Shown piece after piece: positions 26,133 through 33,772 of a stretch of 64,000 nt of DNA. The notes under the pieces are model-generated. The model was not told the origin of the DNA and searched no databases. It saw nothing but the letters and a program-made list of their open reading frames with translations. Source of the stretch: Nocardioides speluncae (GTDB taxonomy: Bacteria > Actinomycetota > Actinomycetes > Propionibacteriales > Nocardioidaceae); the NCBI RefSeq assembly GCF_003121585.1, contig NZ_QEOO01000007.1, forward strand, positions 62,001 through 126,000, written 5' to 3'. Position 1 is the first letter of the stretch; every line of letters begins with the position of its first letter. A program made the translations under genes and the position numbers.

Positions 26133-26894
26133 ATGACACCCGACGACCTGACGAGCAGAACCGCGGTGGTGGTCGGCGCGAGCCGCGGCCTCGGTGCCGG
26201 GATCGCCACGGCGCTGGCGGGAGTCGGCGCACGGGTCGTGGCGGTGTCCCGCACCGCAGCCGTCACTGCCGGCCCAGGCGACGGCGACGGTGATATCCGG
26301 GATATCCGGCACGAGACCGCCGATGCCGGAGAAGCGACCGTCGCAGGACGCCTGCTCGACCGCTACGACCCGGAGATCGTCGTGTTGGTGGCCGGTGCCA
26401 GCCCGCACATGCGGGCGCTTCAGCAGCAGACCTGGGAGACGTTCTCGGTCAACTGGGAGACCGATGTGAAGATCGCATTCCACTGGCTCCGGGAGGCGCT
26501 GCTCAGGCCGCTTCGCCGTGGTGGCCGGGTCATCGTGGTCAGCAGCGGTGCCGCACTCGCCGGGTCACCGCTCAGCGGAGGGTACGCCGGAGCGAAGGCG
26601 ACCCAGCGGCTTATCACCGGCTACGCCCAGGCCGAGGCCGAGCGCGCCGGACTCGATCTCACCTTCACCGTCGTGCTGCCCAGATTCGCGCCGGAGACCG
26701 ACTTGGGCCGGTCGGCGGTCCAGGCGTACGCCGCCCGCGCCGGCCGTTCGGTGGCGGAGTTTCTCCAGCCCATGGGCCCGCTGGTCACCCCCGAGATCGC
26801 GGGAGCGGCGGTGGTCCGGCTGTCGACGACCGACCACGCTGCGGTTGCCCAGGCGTACCTGCTGACCGGTGCGGGCCTCCAGGAGCTCAGCTGA
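26133..26894 (+). CDS. SDR-family NAD(P)-dependent oxidoreductase
   Basis: A 253-residue short-chain dehydrogenase/reductase. The cofactor motif G-A-S-R-G-L-G lies at about residues 16-22, V-A-G-A-S-P replaces the usual N-N-A-G, and the catalytic Ser and Y-A-G-A-K lie around 140-158. An AGGAGG ribosome site lies directly before the ATG. The segment after the first strand is Gly/Asp-rich and carries a short duplicated GATATCCGG at the DNA level. It is divergent from the sigma factor with the fused SnoaL domain, an arrangement in which such sigma factors often drive the adjacent oxidoreductase. The substrate is unknown. Confidence 0.9.
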   Translation: MTPDDLTSRTAVVVGASRGLGAGIATALAGVGARVVAVSRTAAVTAGPGDGDGDIRDIRHETADAGEATVAGRLLDRYDPEIVVLVAGASPHMRALQQQTWETFSVNWETDVKIAFHWLREALLRPLRRGGRVIVVSSGAALAGSPLSGGYAGAKATQRLITGYAQAEAERAGLDLTFTVVLPRFAPETDLGRSAVQAYAARAGRSVAEFLQPMGPLVTPEIAGAAVVRLSTTDHAAVAQAYLLTGAGLQELS

Positions 26895-26967
26895 GGAGGC
26901 CGGAGCGGGTGTGGACGGCGCTGGACCACGTGCGGGACTGTCGGTGACCTGTGACAGATTTCGTCTC

Positions 26968-27342
26968 GTGGCCGAACGTCCTGACCTTCCGCTCGCCTGG
27001 GTGGAGCGCCTGCGCGGCGTACTCGACGCGTTCCCGGAGTGCGAGGAGGACTCGGCCTGGGTCGGCCTGCGGTGGCGGGTCGGGCAGGCGACGGTCGCGC
27101 ACGCCTTCGGTGGCGAGGACCAGCTGTTCCGGATCACGTTCCGCGCCGAGCCCGACGAGGTGGTCGCGTTCATGCATCTGGGCGCGCCGTACTTCAGGTG
27201 CGACTGGGGCCGCGACGTCGTCGGGTTGTTCCTGGACGAGGACACCGATTGGGACGAGCTCGGCGAGCTGCTCACCGACTCCTACTGCATCCAGGCGCCT
27301 CCGCGCCTGGCCGACCTGGTCGAGCGGCCCGCAGTCAGCTGA
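26968..27342 (+). CDS. MmcQ/YjbR-family small protein
   Basis: A 124-residue protein with the CyaY-like fold pattern of the MmcQ/YjbR family. Visible features are an early L-P-L-A-W-V-E-R-L-R-G-V, the central R-W-R-V-G, and a C-terminal G-A-P-Y-F-R-C-D-W-G-R followed by D-W-D-E-L-G-E-L-L-T-D-S-Y. The family is often labelled DNA-binding, but direct evidence is thin. I chose the GTG at 26968 because it gives the normal family length; a GTG at 26944 would add eight residues. It converges on the next gene with 4 bp between the stops. Confidence 0.72.
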   Translation: MAERPDLPLAWVERLRGVLDAFPECEEDSAWVGLRWRVGQATVAHAFGGEDQLFRITFRAEPDEVVAFMHLGAPYFRCDWGRDVVGLFLDEDTDWDELGELLTDSYCIQAPPRLADLVERPAVS

Positions 27343-27346
27343 GCCG

Positions 27347-27934
27347 TCAGCTGAGGTGGCCCTCGAGCTCGGCGTGGCCGGCGTGCTCGAGCTGCTCGGA
27401 GACCAGCAGCATCCGGTTGGCGTCCTCGCGGCCCTGGAGCGCACGGCCGTGGGCGATCACCCGGGCGAAGGCGGCGGCGCGGAGGAGTACGTCGGCGAAC
27501 TCGCGCTCGGCGATGCCGCGCAGCACCTCGTCGATCATCACCCGGACCTCGTCCGGGCCGGGCGGTTCGGCGACGCCGGCGACCACGTGGGCGACGTCGG
27601 CGTGGACCCTGCCTTCCTCGAACTGGCTCGCGGCCAGCAGCGGGTCGGCGTACACCCAGCTGCGCAGCGCATAGAGCCGCCACAGGCAGCCCGCCACCGA
27701 CTCCGGCGGCGCACCGGACCAGAGCTCGGCGAGCTGGTCCAGGCCTTCCGACTCGGCCAGCCGGAGCACCCGGCCGGCGATCTCCGGGTCGTCGCTGGCC
27801 TGCGCGCCGCGGACGATCAGAGTGGCCACGGTGTCGGCGGCCTCGCGGAGGGCACCCGCGTCCGCACCGGTGGTCGCGTCCTCGAAGTACGTCGAGTCGC
27901 GCAGCATCGGTCGGTGGTGCGGGCGGTCGGTCAC
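27347..27934 (-). CDS. Hypothetical helical protein
   Basis: A 195-residue, Ala/Leu-rich, largely alpha-helical soluble protein. It has no signal peptide and no recognised motif. It starts M-T-D-R-P-H-H-R-P-M-L-R-D-S-T-Y-F-E-D and ends in a helical tail. Codon bias is normal and the frame is long, so it is probably expressed. It sits alone, converging on the YjbR-like gene, with its promoter in the 198-bp gap that also holds the structured repeat at 28028-28108. The helix pattern would suit a small scaffold or regulatory protein, but I assign no function. Confidence 0.65.
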   Translation of the reverse strand: MTDRPHHRPMLRDSTYFEDATTGADAGALREAADTVATLIVRGAQASDDPEIAGRVLRLAESEGLDQLAELWSGAPPESVAGCLWRLYALRSWVYADPLLAASQFEEGRVHADVAHVVAGVAEPPGPDEVRVMIDEVLRGIAEREFADVLLRAAAFARVIAHGRALQGREDANRMLLVSEQLEHAGHAELEGHLS

Positions 27935-28027
27935 CGCTCCAGAGTACGTGCCGTTTGGGGAGGGCCGAACCCGGCCGATATGTCAAGACTTGTCTCGATG
28001 CCGGGGTAGCGCCGTACACTCGCAAGT

Positions 28028-28108
28028 GCGTCGGGCCGCGGCAGCCCCGGGTCCCAAAATTAGCCGCTGCGAGCGGCCACGCGCCGTGAGGCGCTCCCGG
28101 CCCGACGC
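28028..28108. repeat. 81-bp multi-hairpin element closed by a perfect 10-bp stem
   Basis: GCGTCGGGCC (28028-28037) pairs perfectly with GGCCCGACGC (28099-28108). Inside it are two further perfect hairpins: GCCGCT-GCG-AGCGGC (28063-28077) and GCGCC-GTGA-GGCGC (28081-28094). A short CCCAAAATTA single-stranded stretch precedes the first. The whole resembles a multibranch RNA or a dispersed palindromic repeat. It lies between divergent genes (27934 minus, 28133 plus), so it is not a convergent-gene terminator. It could be in the leader of the toxin-like gene, 25 bp downstream. Confidence 0.6.
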
Positions 28109-28132
28109 GCCAACTCTTCTAGGCTGACTGTC

Positions 28133-28519
28133 ATGGTCGAGCCCACGTATGCGCCCAAGGCCGACGGCCGCCCCGATCCCGGCGAGGTCGTCTGGGGCTG
28201 GGTCCCGTACGAGGAGAACGACGGCCGCGGCAAGGACCGGCCTGTGCTCCTGCTGGCCAGTGCGGGCGCCCACGTCTATGGGCTCCAGCTCAGCAGCAAG
28301 GACCACGACCGCGACGCTGCCGACGAGGAAGCCCACGGCCGGCACTGGATGGATGTCGGCAGTGGCGGCTGGGACCCCGAAGGCCGGCCGAGCGAGGTGC
28401 GGCTCGACCGGCTGCTCACTCTCGACGCCGCGACCGTACGCCGCGAGGGCGCCGCCCTGGACCGTGAGATCTTCGATGCCGTCGTTGCCGCTGCGCGGGA
28501 GTTCCACGACTTCGGCTGA
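28133..28519 (+). CDS. PemK/MazF-family toxin-like protein, no antitoxin beside it
   Basis: A 128-residue protein with the PemK/MazF start pattern P-D-P-G-E-V-V-W-G-W-V-P-Y-E-E-N-D-G-R-G-K-D (given with gaps), then R-P-V-L-L-L, the usual SH3-like barrel opening of these mRNA endonucleases. The rest contains L-Q-L-S-S-K-D-H-D and W-M-D-V-G. Typical MazF toxins are 100-120 residues and follow a short antitoxin gene. Here the upstream 198 bp hold only the structured repeat, and the downstream side is the HNH element. It is either an orphan, paired with a remote antitoxin, or a repurposed MazF-like protein. Nuclease activity is not proven by the sequence. Confidence 0.75.
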   Translation: MVEPTYAPKADGRPDPGEVVWGWVPYEENDGRGKDRPVLLLASAGAHVYGLQLSSKDHDRDAADEEAHGRHWMDVGSGGWDPEGRPSEVRLDRLLTLDAATVRREGAALDREIFDAVVAAAREFHDFG

Positions 28520-28580
28520 GGTCCGGCCGGCGGCCGACGGCCGTGGTGGCATTCTGGTAGGGCTGACTCTGCTCTAGAGT

Positions 28581-28681
28581 TTATTGAGTTACGTGGTTAC
28601 CGTCTGCTTTGGTTGCGGTACTACTCAATGTCGGCGCCTATTCTTGCGCGCCGCTGTGGTCATCGTTCTGTGGTTGCGGTT
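28581..28681 (+). repeat. Left inverted repeat of DUF222-HNH element 2
   Basis: Outer block 28586-28622 (starts GAGTTACGTGG, ends TTGCGGTACT) and inner block 28656-28681 (starts GTGGTC, ends TGGTTGCGGTT). The pairing weakens to TTAxxGA at 28581. It lies immediately 3' of the HNH stop codon. Confidence 0.65.
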
Positions 28682-28685
28682 CGGT

Positions 28686-29903
28686 TTATGTTCGGCGGTG
28701 GAATCGGAGATCGCCGTTGGGCATTCTTTCCGTGGAATAGCGGATGTCGTGGGCTCGGTGATGATGATGCGAACACAAGAGGGTTCCGTCCGCGAGGTTG
28801 GTCTTTCCGCCTTTTGACCACGGCTTCAAATGATGCGCCTCACACCACGATGCCGGGATCGTGCAATTCTCGCCGCGGCACCGCTGGTCGCGCAGCCGCA
28901 TCGCCTTGTGCTGGGCGAAGGAGAAGAGTCGCCGGGTGCGGCCGAAGTCCACGATCTCGGACTTGCCACCGAGGACGACGGGGATGATCTCGGCGGTGCA
29001 GGCCAGGCGTCGTGCCTCGCCGGCGGTGATCTTGTCGTCGGTGCCGACGAGGCCCCCGCTGGCAAGACCGCGTGTCAGTGACTCGCGGTCGATGGTGACC
29101 ATGACCGTGGTCGCGGCTCCGCCATGGTCAGGCAGCTTGCTCGGGTCGAGGTGTTCCAGCAGAGCACAGAAGGCTTGGCCACGAGCCCGGTGCTGAGGTG
29201 TGGCGGTGGTCTGTTGGCGAGGTGAGGTGTACGCGTCCAGGTAGGTCGCCAGCCTGGTCGCCGCTGCATCCGGCAGCAGCCCGCTCAGCCGGGTCGTGCC
29301 GTCGCCGCGCCTGGTTAGGGTGAGGCTGGTGGTCTCCCAGGCCCGTGCTTCCTCGCGCTGCAGTTGTTTCGCTTCTTCGGCTTCGCCGACCTCGGGCGCG
29401 ACCACGTCGAGGATCCGCCGGCCGAGCACCCGCAGCTGCTCCGGTCCGTGGTGCTCGGCCGCGTCGACCAGGTGCTCCTCGGCCTGCACCAGCAGCTCAG
29501 GGTCGAGATCGGCAGGGAGCTCGTCCAGCGCCCGCGCGATCACCCGGGCCTGCGCGAGATTCACCACGCCGTCGGCGACCGCCGTACCGAGCCGGGTCCA
29601 CCGGGTGTCGAGCCCGACCGCGAGGTGCTGCTCCGCGCGACACGACTTCGGGCTCGCCTGGGTCTCATGGGCCAGCCACGCCGCCACATCCCGGGCGCCG
29701 GCGTCGACGGCCACGTCGTCCGCGGCGGCCATCACCTTCAGCCGCAGGGCGGCCAACTGGACCTCCAACCGAGCGAGCGTAAGCAGGGCATCAGCCTTCT
29801 CGCTGGTACGCATGAAAGCGGGCTCGACCCCGGCCACCTCACCCAGCGCGGCTTCGATAGCGGCGGCACAGAAAAGCACCGGATGTGGCGGATTGACAAG
29901 CAT
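28686..29903 (-). CDS. DUF222 and HNH endonuclease domain protein (13E12 repeat family), copy 2
   Basis: A 405-residue protein, the same length as copy 1 and similar along its whole length, down to F-M-R-T-S-E-K-A-D-A-L-L and the C-terminal Y-S-T-E-R-M-P-N-G-D. The HNH zinc site is intact: C-R-G-E-N-C, W-C-E-A-H-H-L, L-L-C-S-H-H-H-H-R-A-H. I chose the start at 29903 because GGAGGT lies 9 nt upstream as in copy 1. The open frame runs on to 30029, but that start lies inside the right inverted repeat. The nuclease is predicted; targets are unknown. Confidence 0.88.
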   Translation of the reverse strand: MLVNPPHPVLFCAAAIEAALGEVAGVEPAFMRTSEKADALLTLARLEVQLAALRLKVMAAADDVAVDAGARDVAAWLAHETQASPKSCRAEQHLAVGLDTRWTRLGTAVADGVVNLAQARVIARALDELPADLDPELLVQAEEHLVDAAEHHGPEQLRVLGRRILDVVAPEVGEAEEAKQLQREEARAWETTSLTLTRRGDGTTRLSGLLPDAAATRLATYLDAYTSPRQQTTATPQHRARGQAFCALLEHLDPSKLPDHGGAATTVMVTIDRESLTRGLASGGLVGTDDKITAGEARRLACTAEIIPVVLGGKSEIVDFGRTRRLFSFAQHKAMRLRDQRCRGENCTIPASWCEAHHLKPWSKGGKTNLADGTLLCSHHHHRAHDIRYSTERMPNGDLRFHRRT

Positions 29904-30003
29904 TCTTCCGGCACCTCCCCCGAAGCACGCCGATTGACTGAATAAGACCATCGTACATACGTTCGAGCGAGAGATCAAGAAATGCAACCGAGTTATCCGA
30001 GGA

Positions 30004-30105
30004 AACCGCAACCATAGAAAGTCGACCACGGGCGGCCGTTAGCCGGCAGCCAACCGCAACCAAGTACCGCAACAAGAAGCAGACGGTAGCCACGTAATTC
30101 GCTAA
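30004..30105 (-). repeat. Right inverted repeat of DUF222-HNH element 2
   Basis: Inner block 30004-30029 and outer block 30063-30100 are the reverse complement of the left end with a few mismatches and one 1-nt indel. AACCGCAACCA occurs twice within it (30004 and 30052). It separates the HNH gene from the aldo/keto reductase promoter region; the remaining 67 bp to 30172 carry no other recognisable feature. Confidence 0.65.
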
Positions 30106-30172
30106 CCGAAGCCCCGGCCCGAAGCAGCCCGCAGCGCACGGCGCGCCGGAGAGACGGAGTAGGTTCGACGTC

Positions 30173-31042
30173 ATGGAGACCAGGAAGCTGGGAGACGTAG
30201 AGGTCAGCGCGATCGGGCTGGGCGCGATGCAGCTGTCGACGCGCGGCGCCGACGGCACCCTCCCGGACCGCGACCGCGCGTTTGCGACGGTCCACGAGGC
30301 GCTGGACCGTGGCGTGACGCTCATCGACGTCGCCGACTGCTACGCACCGAACAACCACCCGAAGGACAACGGGCTGGGCCACAACGAGGAGCTGGTCGCC
30401 GACGCGCTCCGCGGCCGCAGCGAGGACGTCATCGTCGCCACCAAGGGCGGCATCCGGCGACGCGGCGGTGAGTGGCCGGTCGACGGCCGGCCCGAGTGGA
30501 TCCGCGAGGCGGTCGAAGGTTCGCTGCGCCGGCTCGGCGTCGACGTGATCGACCTCTACCAGAGCCACCGGCCGGACCCGACCGTGCCGTACGCTGAGAC
30601 GATCGGCGCCTTCAAGGAGCTGTACGACGCCGGGAAAGTGCAGAGGGTCGGCCTGTCGAACGCCAACCCCGCGATGATCCACGAGGCCCACGGCATCCTT
30701 GGTGACGCCCTGGTGAGCGTTCAGAACCAGTTCAGCCCGAGCTTCCGCAGCAGCGAGCCGGAGCTGGAAGTGTGCGAGGAGCTCGGCCTGGCGTTCCTGC
30801 CGTGGGAGCCGCTCGGCGGGATGCGGCACGCCGCGGACCTGGGATCGGACTTCGCGGCGTTCGGTGAGCTGGCGGCCAAGTACGACGCCAGCCCGCAGCA
30901 GGTCTGCCTCGCCTGGATGCTGGCGAAGTCTCCGAGCATCATCCCGATCCCGGGCGCCAGCCGGCCGGCGTCGGCGGCGGGCTCTGCGGACGCCGTACAC
31001 CTCAAGCTCGAGCCGGAGGACTTCGCCCGCCTCGATGGGTAG
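30173..31042 (+). CDS. Aldo/keto reductase
   Basis: A 289-residue NADPH-dependent aldo/keto reductase with a TIM-barrel pattern. The family tetrad is visible: Asp in L-I-D-V-A-D, Tyr in D-C-Y-A-P, Lys in V-A-T-K-G-G and His in Y-Q-S-H-R-P-D. The cofactor region is I-P-I-P-G-A-S-R near residue 262. Residues M-Q-L-S near the N-terminus fit the general 'pyridoxal-reductase-like' AKR group. It is a single gene with its promoter in the short gap after the right inverted repeat of the HNH element. The physiological substrate is unknown. Confidence 0.92.
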   Translation: METRKLGDVEVSAIGLGAMQLSTRGADGTLPDRDRAFATVHEALDRGVTLIDVADCYAPNNHPKDNGLGHNEELVADALRGRSEDVIVATKGGIRRRGGEWPVDGRPEWIREAVEGSLRRLGVDVIDLYQSHRPDPTVPYAETIGAFKELYDAGKVQRVGLSNANPAMIHEAHGILGDALVSVQNQFSPSFRSSEPELEVCEELGLAFLPWEPLGGMRHAADLGSDFAAFGELAAKYDASPQQVCLAWMLAKSPSIIPIPGASRPASAAGSADAVHLKLEPEDFARLDG

Positions 31043-31151
31043 GGGTTTGACAGGTCAGTCACACCGGCGGAAAGCCGGGTTTGCCGCGGCTGCGAGTTGG
31101 CTATGGTGTCAGGGTGCGGCTGAGGAACGACCCCAGCTGAGAGAGGCTGTG

Positions 31152-32495
31152 GTGAGTTCTCGACGGACGTCGATGTTGGTGTCTGTGTGCGCGTTGGCCG
31201 TGGTCGCCGCCTGTAGCGGTGACACGGACCCGAAGTCCGACCCGACCAAGCCGACGAGTTCGTCGGCCACCCCGATCGACCTGACCTTCGGAGTGTACGG
31301 CGAGCCCGATGAGGTCGCGGCGTACCAGGAGGTCGCCGACGCCTACAACGCCGAGCACCCCGAGGTGACTGTCAAGATCGAGGCCACGAGGTCCGAGGCC
31401 GAGTCGATGACCGCGGTCGAGACGGGCGCCGCTCCCGACATCTACCTCGCCAACAGCCGCAACCTGCACAAGCTGCAGACCGAGGAGCTGACCCAGCCGG
31501 TCGACGAGCTGCTCGACGAGCGCGGCGTGGACTTCGGCGACGGCTACCAGCGCGGTGCCCTGCTGGCGTTCAGCGGCAACAACGCGCTCCAGTGCATGCC
31601 CTACGCGATCTCGCCGATGGTCATCTACTACAACACTGACCTGATCAACTTCCAGGCGATGCGCAACCGCGACATCGACGCGCCGTCCGAGCACAGCACC
31701 TGGACGCTCGCGCAGTTCGCGGCCGCCGCTCAGTGGGCGACCCAGCCGAAGAAGAAGGCGCGCGGGGTGCACATCGACCCGACACTCGACGGGCTGGCGC
31801 CGTTCGTCTACTCCGGCGGCGGCACGGTCTTCGACGACGACCTGGAGCCGACCGCGACCTCGTTCTCGAGCGACGGCTCCCGCGGCGCCCTGGAGGAGAC
31901 GCTCGAGGTGCTCCGCAACCCACACGTCACCCTCACCGACAAGCAGCTCCAGCGTCGGTCGGCGGTGGAGTGGTTCGAGGCCGGCCGGCTCGGGATGATC
32001 GCCGGCTACCGCGACCTGGTGCCGGAGCTGCGGAAGGCCAAGGGCCTGAACTTCGACGTGATGGCGATGCCGGTGCTCGACGACAAGACGACCGTGGGCG
32101 ACGTGACCGGCATCTGCCTGTCCGCGGAGACCGACCACGACGCGGCGGCCGACTTCCTGGTGCACCTGCTGTCGGTGGAGTCGGTGACCACCGTCGCCGA
32201 GGCGGGCTACATCGTGCCGGCCAACCTCGAGGTCGCGGTCTCCGACGCGTTCATCCAGCCGTCGCTGCTGCCCGCCCACGGCAGCACCTTCAACGCCACG
32301 ATTCGGCACATCATCCCGCCGCCGATGGTCCCCGACTGGACCGCGGTGGACGAGGCGGTCGCGCAGGGCCTGCAGGAGCTGATGGACGTCCCGGTCCTCG
32401 ACGCCGAGGAGATCACGACCACGACCGAGGAGATCGACGAAGCCTCGCGGGCGATCCTGAGCCCCGAGGACGAGTCCGAGTCGCCGAGCGACTAG
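31152..32495 (+). CDS. ABC-transporter solute-binding lipoprotein (family 1), no permease nearby
   Basis: A protein of about 447 residues. The N-terminal signal ends in a lipobox V-A-A-C at about residue 22, so it is a membrane-anchored lipoprotein. The mature part has the two-lobe family 1 (sugar-type) binding-protein pattern: I-D-L-T-F-G-V-Y-G, then A-A-Y-Q-E-V-A-D-A-Y-N, A-P-D-I-Y-L-A-N, P-M-V-I-Y-Y-N-T-D-L and W-T-L-A-Q-F. GAGAGG lies 5 nt before the GTG at 31152 (a GTG at 31149 is equally in frame). No permease or ATPase gene is adjacent, so it uses a transporter encoded elsewhere or serves as a sensor. Its stop overlaps that of ribonuclease D by 4 bp. Confidence 0.88.
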   Translation: MSSRRTSMLVSVCALAVVAACSGDTDPKSDPTKPTSSSATPIDLTFGVYGEPDEVAAYQEVADAYNAEHPEVTVKIEATRSEAESMTAVETGAAPDIYLANSRNLHKLQTEELTQPVDELLDERGVDFGDGYQRGALLAFSGNNALQCMPYAISPMVIYYNTDLINFQAMRNRDIDAPSEHSTWTLAQFAAAAQWATQPKKKARGVHIDPTLDGLAPFVYSGGGTVFDDDLEPTATSFSSDGSRGALEETLEVLRNPHVTLTDKQLQRRSAVEWFEAGRLGMIAGYRDLVPELRKAKGLNFDVMAMPVLDDKTTVGDVTGICLSAETDHDAAADFLVHLLSVESVTTVAEAGYIVPANLEVAVSDAFIQPSLLPAHGSTFNATIRHIIPPPMVPDWTAVDEAVAQGLQELMDVPVLDAEEITTTTEEIDEASRAILSPEDESESPSD

Positions 32496-33772
32496 TCGGT
32501 CTCGGGTTCCTGGTCGGCGGTGAGGATGGCGTCGACCAGCACCGGGCCGACGAGTGAGATCTGCCAGGGGCGGGCGCCGTACGCCGCGAGGGCGACGCCG
32601 ATCTCGTCGGTCAACGCGGGCTCGTCGCGAGTCTCGGGCGGAGTCCACAGCACCCGGCGCAGGTAGTCAGGGGTCAGCAGGTTCTCGGCCGGCACGTTCT
32701 GCTCGGTCGACAGCGCGGCCAGCGCGGCCCGGGCCAGGGTGAGTCGCCGGGCGGCGACCGGGTCCTTCTCCGCCCACGCCCGGGGGATCGGCGGGCCGTC
32801 GTTGCGGGGAGCGCGAGTCGGCAGCTGCTCCTCGGGCATCTCCTTGGCCTGCTTGATCGCGGCCGCCCACCTGTTGGCGTAGCGCTCGGCGCCGCGGCCG
32901 TGGAAGCCCTTGGTCTTCAGCAGCGCCCCGCGGTCCGGCGGCATCGCCAGCGCGGCCTCCACGATCGCGGAGTCCGGGAGGATCCGGGTCGGCGTGACGT
33001 CGCGGTCCGAGGCGATCCGGTCGCGCAGCTCCCACAGCGCCCGGACCGCGCCCAGGCCGCGGCGGCCGCGGACCTTGTGCAGCCCGGAGGTACGGCGCCA
33101 CGGGTCGGTGCGCACCGTGACCTGGTGCCCGAGCAGGTAGTCGAACTCCTGGCGCGCCCACTCGTCCTTGCCGGCCTCGGCCAGCTCCTTGGACAGCACC
33201 TCGCGCAGCTCGATCAGCACCTCGACGTCGAGGGCGGCGTACTCACACCACGGCTTGGGCAGCGGGCGGGTGGACCAGTCGACCGCGGAGTGCTCCTTGC
33301 GCAGTGACTTGCCGAGCGTGGTCTCGACCAGCGTGGCCAGCCCGACCCGCGGATAGCCAAGGAGCCGGCCGGCGAGCTCGGTGTCGAACAGGGACGACGG
33401 GATCAGCCCGACCTCGGCCAGGCAGGGCAGGTCCTGGGTGGCGGCGTGCAGGATCCACTCGACGCCGTCGAGGGCGGTCTGGAGTGGCGCCATCGACTCG
33501 AACGCGGTCGGGTCGATCAGTGCGGTGGCGGCGCCGTCGCGGCGGATCTGGATCAGATAGGCGCGCGCGGAGTAGCGGTAGCCGGAGGCGCGCTCTGCGT
33601 CGATCGCGACCGGCCCGGTCGCCGCGGCGAAGGTGCGGCAGACCTCGGCCAGGGCGGCCTCGGTCTCGACCACGTCCGGCAGCCCGTCGCGGAGCGTGAG
33701 CAGTGGGACCGGGGTGGGTTCGGCAGCGGCCTCAGCGTCGGCGGCGGCGCTTGTGTTGTCTTCGACCGACAT
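32492..33772 (-). CDS. rnd: Ribonuclease D-like 3'-5' exonuclease (DEDDy, HRDC)
   Basis: A 426-residue protein. The exonuclease domain spans about residues 40-215 with the first DEDD motif V-A-I-D-A-E-R-A-S-G, the second in H-A-A-T-Q-D-L-P-C-L and the third Y-A-A-L-D-V-E-V-L, where the Tyr marks the DEDDy class. An HRDC domain and C-terminal extension follow. I chose the ATG at 33772 (M-S-V-E-D-N-T); it overlaps the DUF3000 stop by 1 nt (TGATG). RNase D trims the 3' ends of tRNA and other stable RNAs. The DUF3000-rnd pair next to hemE is a recurring actinobacterial neighbourhood. Confidence 0.92.
   Translation of the reverse strand: MSVEDNTSAAADAEAAAEPTPVPLLTLRDGLPDVVETEAALAEVCRTFAAATGPVAIDAERASGYRYSARAYLIQIRRDGAATALIDPTAFESMAPLQTALDGVEWILHAATQDLPCLAEVGLIPSSLFDTELAGRLLGYPRVGLATLVETTLGKSLRKEHSAVDWSTRPLPKPWCEYAALDVEVLIELREVLSKELAEAGKDEWARQEFDYLLGHQVTVRTDPWRRTSGLHKVRGRRGLGAVRALWELRDRIASDRDVTPTRILPDSAIVEAALAMPPDRGALLKTKGFHGRGAERYANRWAAAIKQAKEMPEEQLPTRAPRNDGPPIPRAWAEKDPVAARRLTLARAALAALSTEQNVPAENLLTPDYLRRVLWTPPETRDEPALTDEIGVALAAYGARPWQISLVGPVLVDAILTADQEPETD

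Larger units (their letters stand above)
28581..30105 (-). mobile_element. DUF222-HNH element copy 2 with about 100-bp imperfect terminal inverted repeats
   Basis: The HNH gene (28686-29903) is flanked by two related sequences in opposite orientation, spanning about 28581-28681 and 30004-30105. The outer 37/38 bp match at all but a few positions, an inner 26-bp block matches at 22 of 26, and the 33 bp between them has diverged but kept exactly the same length. The left flank is also shared with copy 1. No obvious target-site duplication lies outside (GAGT left, CCGAAG right). A gene with only an HNH/DUF222 product inside long inverted repeats suggests a mobile or once-mobile unit. Confidence 0.65.

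Noticed and set aside
28133..28519. Complete toxin-antitoxin module
   Set aside because: No antitoxin-sized frame with a ribosome site was found beside the MazF-like gene.
29904..30029. Longer N-terminus of HNH copy 2 starting at 30029
   Set aside because: It lies within the right inverted repeat and lacks a ribosome site, whereas 29903 has GGAGGT at the same spacing as copy 1.
28570..30115. Target-site duplication around the HNH element
   Set aside because: The flanking bases GAGT and CCGAAG do not match, so no duplication can be claimed.
31152..32495. ABC sugar importer operon
   Set aside because: Only the binding lipoprotein is present. The neighbours are an aldo/keto reductase and ribonuclease D, with no permease or ATPase.
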